Assembly: GCA_020630395.1 (NCBI GenBank)
Contig: JAHDBM010000007.1
Span: 16,312 to 80,311 of the forward strand
Source: Flavobacteriales bacterium
GTDB taxonomy: Bacteria > Bacteroidota > Bacteroidia > Flavobacteriales_D > CAJJDF01
Direction of reading: 5' to 3'
Length of the DNA: 64,000 nucleotides
Of the stretch, positions 36,909 to 46,676 are shown in pieces; positions within the stretch are counted from its first letter, which is position 1, and each line of letters begins with the position of its first letter. Made by a program: the position numbers and the translations under genes. A model generated the notes under the pieces. The model was not told where the DNA came from. It worked only from the letters and a program-made list of their open reading frames with translations, and did not search any database.

Positions 36909-39096
36909 AGCAACACTAGTAGTTCTCTTTTCTTTTTTGAGTTCGTTTGTGAAAAGTCAAAAAAAGCTTCCTAGCATAGAAATGCGAGAAGTTACCTCTG
37001 CAATTACCATAGATGGAGAGCTTAACGAAGAAGGTTGGCAAAACCTTCCTTTAGCAAATGATTTTTATCAAAGTGTACCTTTTGACACTTCCTATGCAAA
37101 AACTAAAACTGAAGTGAAAATTACATATGACAAAAAATTTATTTACATAGGTGCTGTTTGTTATGATGATCTAGATGGTGATTACATTATACAATCCCTT
37201 AAAAGAGACTTCTCCTACCCTATTAGTGATGCTTTTGGTATTTATTTAGATCCTTTTGATGACCATCAAAATGGATTTTCATTTGCAGTAAATCCTAAAG
37301 GAGTTCAAAGAGAAGGTTTGTTACAAGATGGAGGAATATATGGTGTATCCACCAGTTGGGATAATTACTGGTTCTCTGAAGTAAAAACGTATCCAAATAA
37401 ATGGGTAGTAGAAATTGCTATTCCTTTTACCTCTATTCGGTTTAAACCTGGAACTACTAAATGGAGAATAAATTTTTCTAGAAACGATTTAAAAAGAAAC
37501 GAAGGCTCTTCATGGGCTTATGTGCCAAGAAATTTTAATATAGCAACACTATCATACTGTGGTGAATTACTTTGGGATAAGCCTGTAAAAAAAGCAGCTA
37601 GAAACATAGCCATTATTCCTTATGTAACTGGAGCTACTAGAACAGATTATGAAGGCGAAGACGAAACTACTTACAATGCTAATATTGGTACGGATGCTAA
37701 AATTGGAATAAGTTCTTCTTTACAACTAGACTTAACAGTAAATCCCGATTTTTCGCAAGTAGAAGTTGATAGACAAGTTACTAATCTTAGCCGGTTTAGT
37801 TTATTCTTTCCGGAAAGAAGAAATTTCTTTATTGAAAACAGTGACCTCTTTTCTAATTTTGGATTTCGAAACATCAGACCATTTTTCTCTAGAAAAATAG
37901 GATTAAATAATGGTCAAATAGTGCCTATTTTGGCTGGTGCTAGGTTAAGTGGTAAAATAGGTAACGATTGGAGAATTGGGGTAATGAATATTCAAACGGA
38001 AGGTAATGAAGCAAATACTCCTCAAAACTATAGTGTATTAGCCCTACAAAAAACTGTGCTTAAAAACTCTAATATTGGATTTATTGGTTTAAATCGACTG
38101 GCTTTTGATCATACTACACCTACTTACGATAATTTCAATAGAATATTAGGAGTAGATTTTAACTATGCATCTGAAGATAGGAAGTGGTTAGGAAAGGTAT
38201 TTTACCATCATTCTTTTGCACCAAACATTGGTAATAACAACTTTACACATGCCTCTTTTGCACGTTATAATGACAAGAATTGGGTGTTTATGTGGAATCA
38301 TGAATATGTTGGCAATAATTATACTGCCGATTTTGGTTTTGTACCTAGACAAACAAGGTTCAATCCTGATTTAGGAATTCAAGAAAAAAGGACGTTTTGG
38401 AGAATTGAACCTGAAATTGGATATACCTTTTTCCCTAAAAAATCAGAACGATATCTTAATCAAAAAGTTTTTCTTTACATGGATCAATATCTAGACAGTA
38501 AAGGAGAAACTACAGACAACTTAATTAGACTACAATATGGGTTAACACTAAAAAACACCAGTAGTTTAAACATATTCTTAAAGCAAAATTTCACTAAATT
38601 ATTTTTTAATACTGATGTGTCATTTTCTGGTCAAACCCCAATATCAAATGGAGATTATAATTATGTAGATGGATATATTGAGTATACTTCTAACAGAAGA
38701 AAAAAACTATTCTTCAATGCTTTTACAGGATACGGAGAGTATTATAATGGCAATAGAATATCTTACGGAGCTGAAGTCAATTATCGGCTACAACCAATTG
38801 GTAAATTTTCTCTTGGTATAAGACAAAACAGTATCCACCTCCCACAATTAGATAAACCTGTTGATTTAACACTTGTTAGTGCTACTGCCGAATTATCTTT
38901 TACTAAAAGTATCTTTTTTACCACTTTTTTTCAGTATAACACTCAAATCCAAAACTTTAATATAAATAGTCGTTTACAATGGCGATTTAAACCTATGAGC
39001 GACTTATATTTAGTATATACCGAAAATTATTTAACAACAAATACATCCATAAAAAACAGAGGTCTTGTACTGAAGTTTGTTTATTGGTTACAGTAA
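36874..39096 (+). CDS. DUF5916 protein with CBM9-like N-terminal domain and beta-barrel-like C-terminus
   Basis: TTG start; signal peptide ...SSFVKSQ; ITIDGELNEEGWQNLPLANDFYQSVP (CBM9-like), NPKGVQREGLLQDGG, FFPERRNFFIENSDLF; 35-nt overlap with upstream gene. Confidence 0.85.
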   Translation: MKTTPILKGLTKATLVVLFSFLSSFVKSQKKLPSIEMREVTSAITIDGELNEEGWQNLPLANDFYQSVPFDTSYAKTKTEVKITYDKKFIYIGAVCYDDLDGDYIIQSLKRDFSYPISDAFGIYLDPFDDHQNGFSFAVNPKGVQREGLLQDGGIYGVSTSWDNYWFSEVKTYPNKWVVEIAIPFTSIRFKPGTTKWRINFSRNDLKRNEGSSWAYVPRNFNIATLSYCGELLWDKPVKKAARNIAIIPYVTGATRTDYEGEDETTYNANIGTDAKIGISSSLQLDLTVNPDFSQVEVDRQVTNLSRFSLFFPERRNFFIENSDLFSNFGFRNIRPFFSRKIGLNNGQIVPILAGARLSGKIGNDWRIGVMNIQTEGNEANTPQNYSVLALQKTVLKNSNIGFIGLNRLAFDHTTPTYDNFNRILGVDFNYASEDRKWLGKVFYHHSFAPNIGNNNFTHASFARYNDKNWVFMWNHEYVGNNYTADFGFVPRQTRFNPDLGIQEKRTFWRIEPEIGYTFFPKKSERYLNQKVFLYMDQYLDSKGETTDNLIRLQYGLTLKNTSSLNIFLKQNFTKLFFNTDVSFSGQTPISNGDYNYVDGYIEYTSNRRKKLFFNAFTGYGEYYNGNRISYGAEVNYRLQPIGKFSLGIRQNSIHLPQLDKPVDLTLVSATAELSFTKSIFFTTFFQYNTQIQNFNINSRLQWRFKPMSDLYLVYTENYLTTNTSIKNRGLVLKFVYWLQ

Positions 39097-39105
39097 AATC
39101 ATATA

Positions 39106-39972
39106 ATGGAATTTGACTATTTAGAATTAGAAGAGCAGCTAAAAAAAGAAATTCAAGAGTATGTAAATCAATTTGCTAATACCGAAAAAAACAATAACAT
39201 CTTCTGCTTTCAAATAGTTTATCATCCAGAATATTTATACTTAAGTCTAGTATTCTTTCAACATGATGATATATATAAAGGAATTGATCCAACAGATACT
39301 TCATCCTCTCCACTACTCGATTATAAACACATTAAATCAGACTATATTAAATCTCTTGAAGCTAATTATTCTGAATATTTGTTACATGAAAGTGAAAATT
39401 CTTATGAAGAAGATGTATTACGTCTAGAATTAAGTCTAATAAATATTATTAATATTCTTAACTTTTCTGGAATTGACAAGCATAATGATTTCTTTTTTAT
39501 GATTAGTGATATGACAGGAGATAGCAATATGTGGCAAAAAACCTTACCTTTTAACTTATTAAAAAAATATTGGCCAGATGTTGCAATGCTATCAAACCCA
39601 AATATAGATATAAGTGACCATTCATATTCAACAACAGAAAAACAGTTTTCAATAACTAGGGTAATTTTATATAAATGGATCGGATTCGAAATTAAAGCAC
39701 AAAATAACTTCTTAAAACTTGAGAGAAACAACTTATTTTTTAAAATAAGAAACAAACAAAAAACAATTAAATACTCTAAAATTGATGAAATTGATTTAAA
39801 GAAAATAGACAATATTGAATTCCTTATTATTTCGATTAATCAATTTATACATTATGCATTGAAGTTTAAAGATGAAAATGAAATGTATGAAGTCATTGAA
39901 AAATTGAGTTTAAAAGTCAAAACAACAGGAAATATTAGAAAGTATTTAAATATAAAAAATTGGATAAAATGA
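39106..39972 (+). CDS. Hypothetical protein
   Basis: 288-aa ORF, ATGA overlap with the downstream aldo/keto reductase; no family recognised. Confidence 0.6.
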   Translation: MEFDYLELEEQLKKEIQEYVNQFANTEKNNNIFCFQIVYHPEYLYLSLVFFQHDDIYKGIDPTDTSSSPLLDYKHIKSDYIKSLEANYSEYLLHESENSYEEDVLRLELSLINIINILNFSGIDKHNDFFFMISDMTGDSNMWQKTLPFNLLKKYWPDVAMLSNPNIDISDHSYSTTEKQFSITRVILYKWIGFEIKAQNNFLKLERNNLFFKIRNKQKTIKYSKIDEIDLKKIDNIEFLIISINQFIHYALKFKDENEMYEVIEKLSLKVKTTGNIRKYLNIKNWIK

Positions 39973-40913
39973 AACACTTTGGATTTAAAAATAAAAACAA
40001 AATAGCTGCTATTGGTTTAGGCACATGGAAATCTAAACCAGGAGAAGTTGAAGTAGCTGTTAAAACAGCCTTAAAAGAAGGATACAGGCATATTGATTGC
40101 GCAGCAATTTACAGAAATGAAAAAGAAATTGGAAATGCTTTTTCTCATGCATTTGATAATGGACTAAACAGAAATAGGCTTTGGGTAACTTCTAAACTTT
40201 GGAACAATGCTCATAAAAAAGAAGATGTAATCCCTGCATTAAAACAAACACTAGCTGATTTACAATTAGACTATCTTGACTTATACCTTATGCATTGGCC
40301 TGTAGCATTTAAACCTGAATTTATGAATGCATCTAAACCAGAAGAATATCTTTCTCTTGAAGAAGTTCCTTTAGTTGAAACATGGGAAGCTATGGTTGAA
40401 GCTAAAAAACAAGGACTGGTTAAACATATTGGTGTTTCTAATTTTAGTATAAAAAAACTAACAGAACTAATTGATGTTGCCTCAGAAAAACCTGAAGTGA
40501 ATCAAATAGAGCTTCACCCCTATTTACAACAAGATGATATGGTTGAATTTTGTAAAGAACAGGATATTTTGTTAACAGCCTACTCACCACTTGGATCTGG
40601 AGATCGATCAGAAGGAATGAAAAAGGAAAATGAACCTAGTTTACTTGAAAATTCTGTGATATTAGAAATAGCTAAACGCAATAATTGTTCTGCCGGACAA
40701 GTGTTAATTGCTTGGCATTTACACAGAGGGACTTCCGTAATTCCAAAAAGCACTAATGCTAGACGAATAAAAGAAAATTTAGCTTCTGCTAATTTAGAAT
40801 TAACCCATGGAGATATGAAGCGTATTAAAACTTTAGATAAAGGTTACCGCTATGTTGATGGTAAATTCTTTGAGATACCTGGTAATGAGTATACCAATAT
40901 TTATGATGAGTAA
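39969..40913 (+). CDS. Aldo/keto reductase
   Basis: GYRHIDCAAIYRNEKEIGNA, YLMHWPVAF, HIGVSNFS, NQIELHPYLQQ, IPKSTNARRIKENL. Confidence 0.94.
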   Translation: MKHFGFKNKNKIAAIGLGTWKSKPGEVEVAVKTALKEGYRHIDCAAIYRNEKEIGNAFSHAFDNGLNRNRLWVTSKLWNNAHKKEDVIPALKQTLADLQLDYLDLYLMHWPVAFKPEFMNASKPEEYLSLEEVPLVETWEAMVEAKKQGLVKHIGVSNFSIKKLTELIDVASEKPEVNQIELHPYLQQDDMVEFCKEQDILLTAYSPLGSGDRSEGMKKENEPSLLENSVILEIAKRNNCSAGQVLIAWHLHRGTSVIPKSTNARRIKENLASANLELTHGDMKRIKTLDKGYRYVDGKFFEIPGNEYTNIYDE

Positions 40914-41036
40914 TTTTTAAAGTTGCTAATTATGAACGTTTTACAAAAAGTGTAAAGGTTTTGTAAAGGTCACTATTATATTGATCCTACATTTTAAATT
41001 GTTGTTTTGGGAAACAAACATCTAAAACAATTTAAA

Positions 41037-42503
41037 ATGAAAAAATTACTTTACTTAGTTTGCTCGCTTTCATTAGTAATGAGTGCCTGCAAAAAGAAAT
41101 CTGAAGAAGATCCCGGAAATAATCAAGGAACCACTCCAACTGCAAAAGACAGGGTATTATTAATCGAACAAGGAGCTACTTCAGTTCCGCTAGGTCAAAC
41201 CACTTCTTTTTCTGCAGTATTTGTTAAAACTGATGGTACTACAGAAGCAGCATCTGGTGTTTCATGGTCAAGTTCAGATCAAAACATTGCTACAATTAAT
41301 AGCTCAGGAGTACTATCTAGTGGAGGATTAGGATCTATTCAAGTTACTGCTAGCGCATCAGTATCTGGAAATACATATTCAGTGAAAGTTCCAGTATCTA
41401 TCAAAGCACAATTACCTTTTGCTGTTGCTCCAAGCGGAATTATTGGAGAAACAAATGACTCTTATCAACTTAATGTTGTAAATTTTAGTATAAGCAATCC
41501 AACCTACACTTATAGCTCAGATGATGCTAATATTGCATCAGTTAATAGCAATGGTTTAGTAACATTAAATGCTATAGGGTTTACTGTTATATCTGTTACT
41601 TCAAGTGATAATCCAAACAGTTCTTTTACAGTGCCAGTTCAAGTAGTAGAACCTATAACTATTCCGCTACCAGTTGTTAAAGTTGAAGTAACGCCAGGTT
41701 CTGCTCAAAAATTTAGAGGACAAACGCAGCAATTTTCTGCAACTGCTTACGATATAGATGATAATGTAGTTAGCACTACAATTTCATGGGCTTCTTTAGA
41801 TCCATCAATTGCTACAGTTGATGCTTCAGGACTTGCAACTGCTGTAAATATTGGAGAAACTAAAATTCATGCTATCGCTAATGGTATGATTGGAGAAGCT
41901 ACATTAGTTGTTAATCCTGACACTGTTGTTATTGTTTCACCATTCTTTAGTGCTATTGCTCCAAGTAAAAACAAGCAATTTACCGCAAATGCTTATGATG
42001 CAAGAAATAGCATGACATTACTTAGCGGTATCACAAACTTTAATTGGTCTGTTCCTTCTTATGGTTTTCCAATTTTTGATGTAGCAACAGTGAACACAAC
42101 AGGATTAGTAACTGCTAAAAGTTCTGCAACACCAGGAATGTTTTCTTTTGTTATAGCACAAATACCATCTAATCCAGATGTATTAATTGGAGCTGCTCAA
42201 CTTATGATTACTGATTGTGATTGCGGAGCTGGAAATGCTAATGTAGCTTCAATAGAAGTTACCAACTCTATGCCTATAACACTCAATATGTTTAGTCCGC
42301 CAACCTTTTTAAATGCAATTGGTAAAGATGCTACTAACAATAATGTTACCAACCCTGCATTAAAATTTTGCTCTAGTGATTTTAATACTGTTTCTATTGA
42401 TGAAGATACTGGAGAAATGTTTGCTAGTGCACCAGGTACAGTTGATATAACAATTTGTTCTGGAAATTATGCTACCAAAACAATTCAAGTTACAGTTCAG
42501 TAA
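41037..42503 (+). CDS. Lipoprotein with Big_2-like Ig repeats
   Basis: Lipobox LVMSAC; repeated VSWSSSDQNIATINSSGVLS / ISWASLDPSIATVDASGLATA modules. Confidence 0.8.
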   Translation: MKKLLYLVCSLSLVMSACKKKSEEDPGNNQGTTPTAKDRVLLIEQGATSVPLGQTTSFSAVFVKTDGTTEAASGVSWSSSDQNIATINSSGVLSSGGLGSIQVTASASVSGNTYSVKVPVSIKAQLPFAVAPSGIIGETNDSYQLNVVNFSISNPTYTYSSDDANIASVNSNGLVTLNAIGFTVISVTSSDNPNSSFTVPVQVVEPITIPLPVVKVEVTPGSAQKFRGQTQQFSATAYDIDDNVVSTTISWASLDPSIATVDASGLATAVNIGETKIHAIANGMIGEATLVVNPDTVVIVSPFFSAIAPSKNKQFTANAYDARNSMTLLSGITNFNWSVPSYGFPIFDVATVNTTGLVTAKSSATPGMFSFVIAQIPSNPDVLIGAAQLMITDCDCGAGNANVASIEVTNSMPITLNMFSPPTFLNAIGKDATNNNVTNPALKFCSSDFNTVSIDEDTGEMFASAPGTVDITICSGNYATKTIQVTVQ

Positions 42504-42511
42504 AAACTAAA

Positions 42512-42538
42512 AAAGGGATCAACAGAGTTGATCCCTTT
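42512..42538. terminator. Bidirectional terminator
   Basis: aaagggatcaac aga gttgatcccttt, 12-bp perfect stem between convergent genes. Confidence 0.85.
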
Positions 42539-42557
42539 ATATTAAATTGTAATAATT

Positions 42558-43946
42558 TTATTTTTTAACAATCTTTTTAATTGTTTTAAACTCACCTTGA
42601 GTAATTACAAACATGTAAGTTCTGTTTGGTAAAGAGCTCATATCATATTGTAAAGAATTAAATCCAGTACCTGCTGATGCAGAAAAACCATCAACAGTTC
42701 TTCCTGTTAAATCTATAATAGAAACATCAACATTTTTATTTGATTTTCCTGCAAAATTAATTGTTAAATTATTAGATGTAGGGTTAGGATAAACTGAAGT
42801 TAGTAATGAATTATTTTCATCAATAGAAACAGTTCCACCAGAAATTGAAACTAAATCAATTAAAAAACTAGAGCCTGGGTTTTCACCAGAAGTAAACACT
42901 ATTCTCATAGAATCTGGTGTTCTAGGATCATAATAATTTAAACTTGCAGTACCCATTGTATAGGTTGATGTAGCCGTAGGTTGATAAAATACTCCATCTC
43001 CTATTAATGTATCTTCAAGGTATAATTGAATTTGACCTACTGCCGCATCTGAACCTGATGGAGCATACTTATAGAAAAAATCCATTTGTGTAGGGCGAGA
43101 AGTATAGGGCATTTTACCAAACCAATAGGTATTAAAATCGAATGGTGCATTAGATAGAAAACCTTTAATGGTATCTCCATTATCACTTTCAAATCCTTTT
43201 ATTTCAGCTGCATATACATTACTATGCGCATCAGTAGTTTTAAAAATGGTAGTATCAACTATTAAATCATTATTTGAATACCAATCATCAGGCGTTTCGT
43301 TTGTCAAAGAATCCCATGCCTCAAATCCCGCATTAGGCAAATGAAAAATTGCTCCAGTTGTATTTTTTACTTGTGCCCTATCTATTTGCAACCAAGTACC
43401 TGGTATTGCAAAATCATTTAAAGCATCTCCTGCTGCAAAAGCAACAATAATCGAATCAACAACTACTCCAGGTGTCATTTCAAAAGCAACTCTTTGGTAG
43501 CTACCTGTATTCGTTCCAATCCATTTAAATACATCCATTGCTACTTGTGCACCTCCTGCTCTACTTGCAATAAAGCAAGTTCCAGAATCTCCTACTTGAA
43601 TGTCGTACTTAGCCCAAAAAATTAAAGAATCAGGTGTTCCTCCTGTATATGGAATTCCATTTTCAGGACCTAAATCTCCAAACTCTCCCAATAAAACATA
43701 AGCAAAAGCAGTATCACTACCAGCAAGTTTTGTTTCTAATCTTGCAGCATATAGACCATGATTTGCATCAGTTGTTTTAGTTGTTGTTAAAACTGTTCCA
43801 TTGGTATTTTGATTACCTGTTTCCCATTGTTGTGGATCTTCGTATAAAAAATTAGTTGTCCAATTTTCAAAATCATCATTTAATACTTGAGAATATCCCG
43901 ACAACATTCCAGTAAGTGCAACAATACTTAGTAATACTTTTTTCAT
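42558..43946 (-). CDS. T9SS type A sorting-domain protein
   Basis: Signal peptide MKKVLLSIVALTGMLSGYSQ; C-terminal TSVYPNPTSNNLTINF...LPNRTYMFVITQGEFKTIKKIVKK. Confidence 0.88.
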   Translation of the reverse strand: MKKVLLSIVALTGMLSGYSQVLNDDFENWTTNFLYEDPQQWETGNQNTNGTVLTTTKTTDANHGLYAARLETKLAGSDTAFAYVLLGEFGDLGPENGIPYTGGTPDSLIFWAKYDIQVGDSGTCFIASRAGGAQVAMDVFKWIGTNTGSYQRVAFEMTPGVVVDSIIVAFAAGDALNDFAIPGTWLQIDRAQVKNTTGAIFHLPNAGFEAWDSLTNETPDDWYSNNDLIVDTTIFKTTDAHSNVYAAEIKGFESDNGDTIKGFLSNAPFDFNTYWFGKMPYTSRPTQMDFFYKYAPSGSDAAVGQIQLYLEDTLIGDGVFYQPTATSTYTMGTASLNYYDPRTPDSMRIVFTSGENPGSSFLIDLVSISGGTVSIDENNSLLTSVYPNPTSNNLTINFAGKSNKNVDVSIIDLTGRTVDGFSASAGTGFNSLQYDMSSLPNRTYMFVITQGEFKTIKKIVKK

Positions 43947-44022
43947 AATATAGTTTTTGGTTATGCCAATATAAGCACAAAATCAACATTAAACACCACA
44001 AAACAAACTACTTAACAAAAAA

Positions 44023-44051
44023 AAAGGAATCAATATAATGTTGATCCCTTT
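44023..44051 (-). terminator. Rho-independent terminator (one wobble pair)
   Basis: On -: aaagggatcaa cattata ttgattccttt followed by a T-run; downstream of the 44075 gene. Confidence 0.7.
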
Positions 44052-44074
44052 TAACATGCTATGTAAATAACAAA

Positions 44075-44938
44075 TTATTTTGTTTCGATAACAAGGTATT
44101 TAGAGACACTCCAAAATTTCTTAGGATCAGCTATAACTAATTTCTCTCCAGTTAATTCATAAGTACCTTCTGGATGAGTGGTAACTAATTTAGCTTTAGA
44201 AACCCCTAATGTTATAGTAGTAGCTTTAGTGATATCTACTTTTGTAAAATAATCTTTATTAAAATCATCTTTTAATTTTTTTGTTTTACCTATTCCAATA
44301 AAACCTCCTTCTTTCGAAATTACCCCATTATTTTTTAACTCTTTAACAGAACCAAATGTATAATAAGCTGTATTTAATTCATTTTCTTGCGTCTCAATAA
44401 TTTCATTTTTATCTGCAAGAACTACAATATTATCTTCATAAGCTGAAAGTAATTCATCAAATGCGACACCTAAATCACTAAGCTCTCCTTTTAAGCCCAT
44501 AATTTCAGTGTCTTTCTTTTCTACTTGATCCGTTAAATTAAGTACTACACTTTCTAAATCAGATATTTGAATATTTGCATTACTCAATTTAGCTTTCATA
44601 CTATTCACTTTAGCTTTATTTTCAGCAAGTAACTTACCTAATTCTTGCATATCGCTAATAATGGTAGCATCACTCCCATTTAACTCAGGATTTCTAGATT
44701 TTAACAATAAAGAATTTTCTTTTTCATTTATTTTATTCAAATTATTTTGAATATCCATAATGAACTTTGCATACTCGTTTATTGCAGAATCTTTTTCGGC
44801 AATAACCTTTGTTTGCTCTTTTAATTCAATATTCTCTTGTTTTAATTTTTCTAGTTCATCTGCTAGCATTTCTCCATTCTCATCTCCGCAAGACATTAAC
44901 AAAGCTGTTAATATTAATATTGACCAAACTTTTTTCAT
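44075..44938 (-). CDS. Coiled-coil lipoprotein (possibly Cbp1-like surface lipoprotein)
   Basis: Start MKKVWSILILTALLMSCGDENGE (lipobox); long heptad-rich region; C-terminal YYTFGSVKELKNNGVISKEGGFIGIGKTKKLKDDF. Confidence 0.65.
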   Translation of the reverse strand: MKKVWSILILTALLMSCGDENGEMLADELEKLKQENIELKEQTKVIAEKDSAINEYAKFIMDIQNNLNKINEKENSLLLKSRNPELNGSDATIISDMQELGKLLAENKAKVNSMKAKLSNANIQISDLESVVLNLTDQVEKKDTEIMGLKGELSDLGVAFDELLSAYEDNIVVLADKNEIIETQENELNTAYYTFGSVKELKNNGVISKEGGFIGIGKTKKLKDDFNKDYFTKVDITKATTITLGVSKAKLVTTHPEGTYELTGEKLVIADPKKFWSVSKYLVIETK

Positions 44939-44962
44939 TTCTCTTTTATTTAAATGTTTATA

Positions 44963-44970
44963 CAAAGGTA
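44963..44970 (-). promoter_or_regulatory. -7 box TACCTTTG
   Basis: caaaggta on +; exact TAnnTTTG on -, 25 nt upstream of the ATG at 44938. Confidence 0.5.
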
Positions 44971-45077
44971 AAATATTCCTTACAAAAACTTAATATTCTG
45001 ACCCTTATTGCACGTATATATCTAAAACAACAAAAAATCATTCCTATATTTATACTTATATTCTCTAAAATTAATAC

Positions 45078-45944
45078 TTGCTCACAGAATATTTTAATCG
45101 ATTAGGCCTTAAGCCATCTGCATCTAAAGAAGAAATTAAAAAAGCTTATCGTAAGCAAGCTCTTAAGTTTCATCCAGATATTAATCCTGCTTACGAAGAA
45201 AAATTTAAAGAAATATTAGAGGCGTATCAAATTCTTACTGGAGTAATTTCTCCGCCCAAACAAAAGCGAAATCCTTATGAAGATAAGCCAACTAAAGGCG
45301 ATCAAGTTTTCGTTAGAAAATATAACAAATGGATGTCTAAAGCTGAGTACGAAAAGCATATACAAGCATCTAAAGAAATACTAAAAAAACAAAAAAACGA
45401 GAAACAACAAATTGCTGAAGACTTTAAGAATATTTTAAATTCTAAAACATACAAAAACTTTAAATGGGTAGCCATTGTAGGTACTTTATTCTCCATTTTA
45501 TTACTACTTGACTATTTTTTACCATTTAACACTAACATAGAATCTATCAATGAAATTGTAGAAATTAAAGATATAAGTGAAGATCCTTTTAGAAACATAA
45601 CGTTTGAACATACCACATCATATGTTTACACAACAAACGGAAGATCTATTGTTATAGATCGAACTTTAAATAACTTATTAGAAAAAGGAAATGTTATTAA
45701 CTTTCATCAATCTTATGTCTTTAAGTCTCCTATAGCAATCGAAAACGAGACTTTTTATTTTAATTCGAAGTGGATAAACTTTCGAAACTTCACTTTGGTC
45801 TTAGCTATCATTCAGCTTTCCATAATTGTGTTAACTTTTGTATCAAAAGGACCAACTCCTCTATTCTATATTGCATTAAACATGGCAGTTTATGGTATTC
45901 CCATTAGTGCTACAACTTATCTATTGTATATTTTATTCAGTTAA
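45078..45944 (+). CDS. J-domain (DnaJ-like) membrane protein
   Basis: TTG start; [49 protein letters not shown] (HPD motif), then TM segments in the C-terminal half. Confidence 0.85.
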   Translation: MLTEYFNRLGLKPSASKEEIKKAYRKQALKFHPDINPAYEEKFKEILEAYQILTGVISPPKQKRNPYEDKPTKGDQVFVRKYNKWMSKAEYEKHIQASKEILKKQKNEKQQIAEDFKNILNSKTYKNFKWVAIVGTLFSILLLLDYFLPFNTNIESINEIVEIKDISEDPFRNITFEHTTSYVYTTNGRSIVIDRTLNNLLEKGNVINFHQSYVFKSPIAIENETFYFNSKWINFRNFTLVLAIIQLSIIVLTFVSKGPTPLFYIALNMAVYGIPISATTYLLYILFS

Positions 45945-45950
45945 CCTAAA

Positions 45951-46676
45951 TTAAATTGCATTACAGAATACTCTAACGTCTTTTTTAATAAAAGACAAAT
46001 ATCTTCTATCTATACTGTACACAATAATTTCGAATGTTATTGAATTACTATCTTCTTCAATAATTGAAATCTTTGGAGGATAATTAGAAAAAGTCCAAGG
46101 TAAATTAGCAATATATTCTTCTATTTGCTCTATTGATATATGCTGAATTGTGTTTATTTTAAACGAATCAGAGAAAAAATCAGAAGAAAAATCTTTGAAT
46201 ATAATTTTCTCATTTTCTAGTGTACTATATGGAATATGAATTAATTCTCCAGAACTAGCTTCTAATACCAGATCAAAACTATTAGTTTCCATTATAGTTC
46301 CTTCGTAATTTCCGATTCTTACTCTTTGTCCTTGCTCAATATTAGCTTTAAATCTTATAAACAGACCTTGTATTAAATTATTAATGGGTTTTCTAGCTAT
46401 AATAATAGATACTAAAAACACTAATACCCCCATTAATGGGTAAGGTTTTATAAATAAATACATAACATATACGCCATATAATAGCCAAAAGAGAGAAGCA
46501 TATATTGGTATACTATTGATTATTCTTTTTTGTCGAATAGGTGATTTTACAATAGCATATATTAAATACCTTTTTACAAATTGAATAAATACCCATAACA
46601 AAATACCAACAAACAACACCCATACATAATTAAGAATGGACAGTTGGGACAAATCTATTTTAAAAAAATCGTTCAA
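45951..46676 (-). CDS. MscS-family mechanosensitive channel-like protein
   Basis: TTG start; IARKPINNLIQGLFIRFKANIEQGQRVRIGNYEGTIMETNSFDLVLEASSGELIHIPYSTL is MscS beta-domain-like. TTGA overlap with the upstream gene. Confidence 0.75.
   Translation of the reverse strand: MNDFFKIDLSQLSILNYVWVLFVGILLWVFIQFVKRYLIYAIVKSPIRQKRIINSIPIYASLFWLLYGVYVMYLFIKPYPLMGVLVFLVSIIIARKPINNLIQGLFIRFKANIEQGQRVRIGNYEGTIMETNSFDLVLEASSGELIHIPYSTLENEKIIFKDFSSDFFSDSFKINTIQHISIEQIEEYIANLPWTFSNYPPKISIIEEDSNSITFEIIVYSIDRRYLSFIKKDVRVFCNAI

Noticed and set aside
44760-45105. ORFs 44760-44993 and 44809-45105 on +
   Set aside because: Antisense to the coiled-coil lipoprotein start and its promoter; Phe/Leu-rich shadow ORFs.
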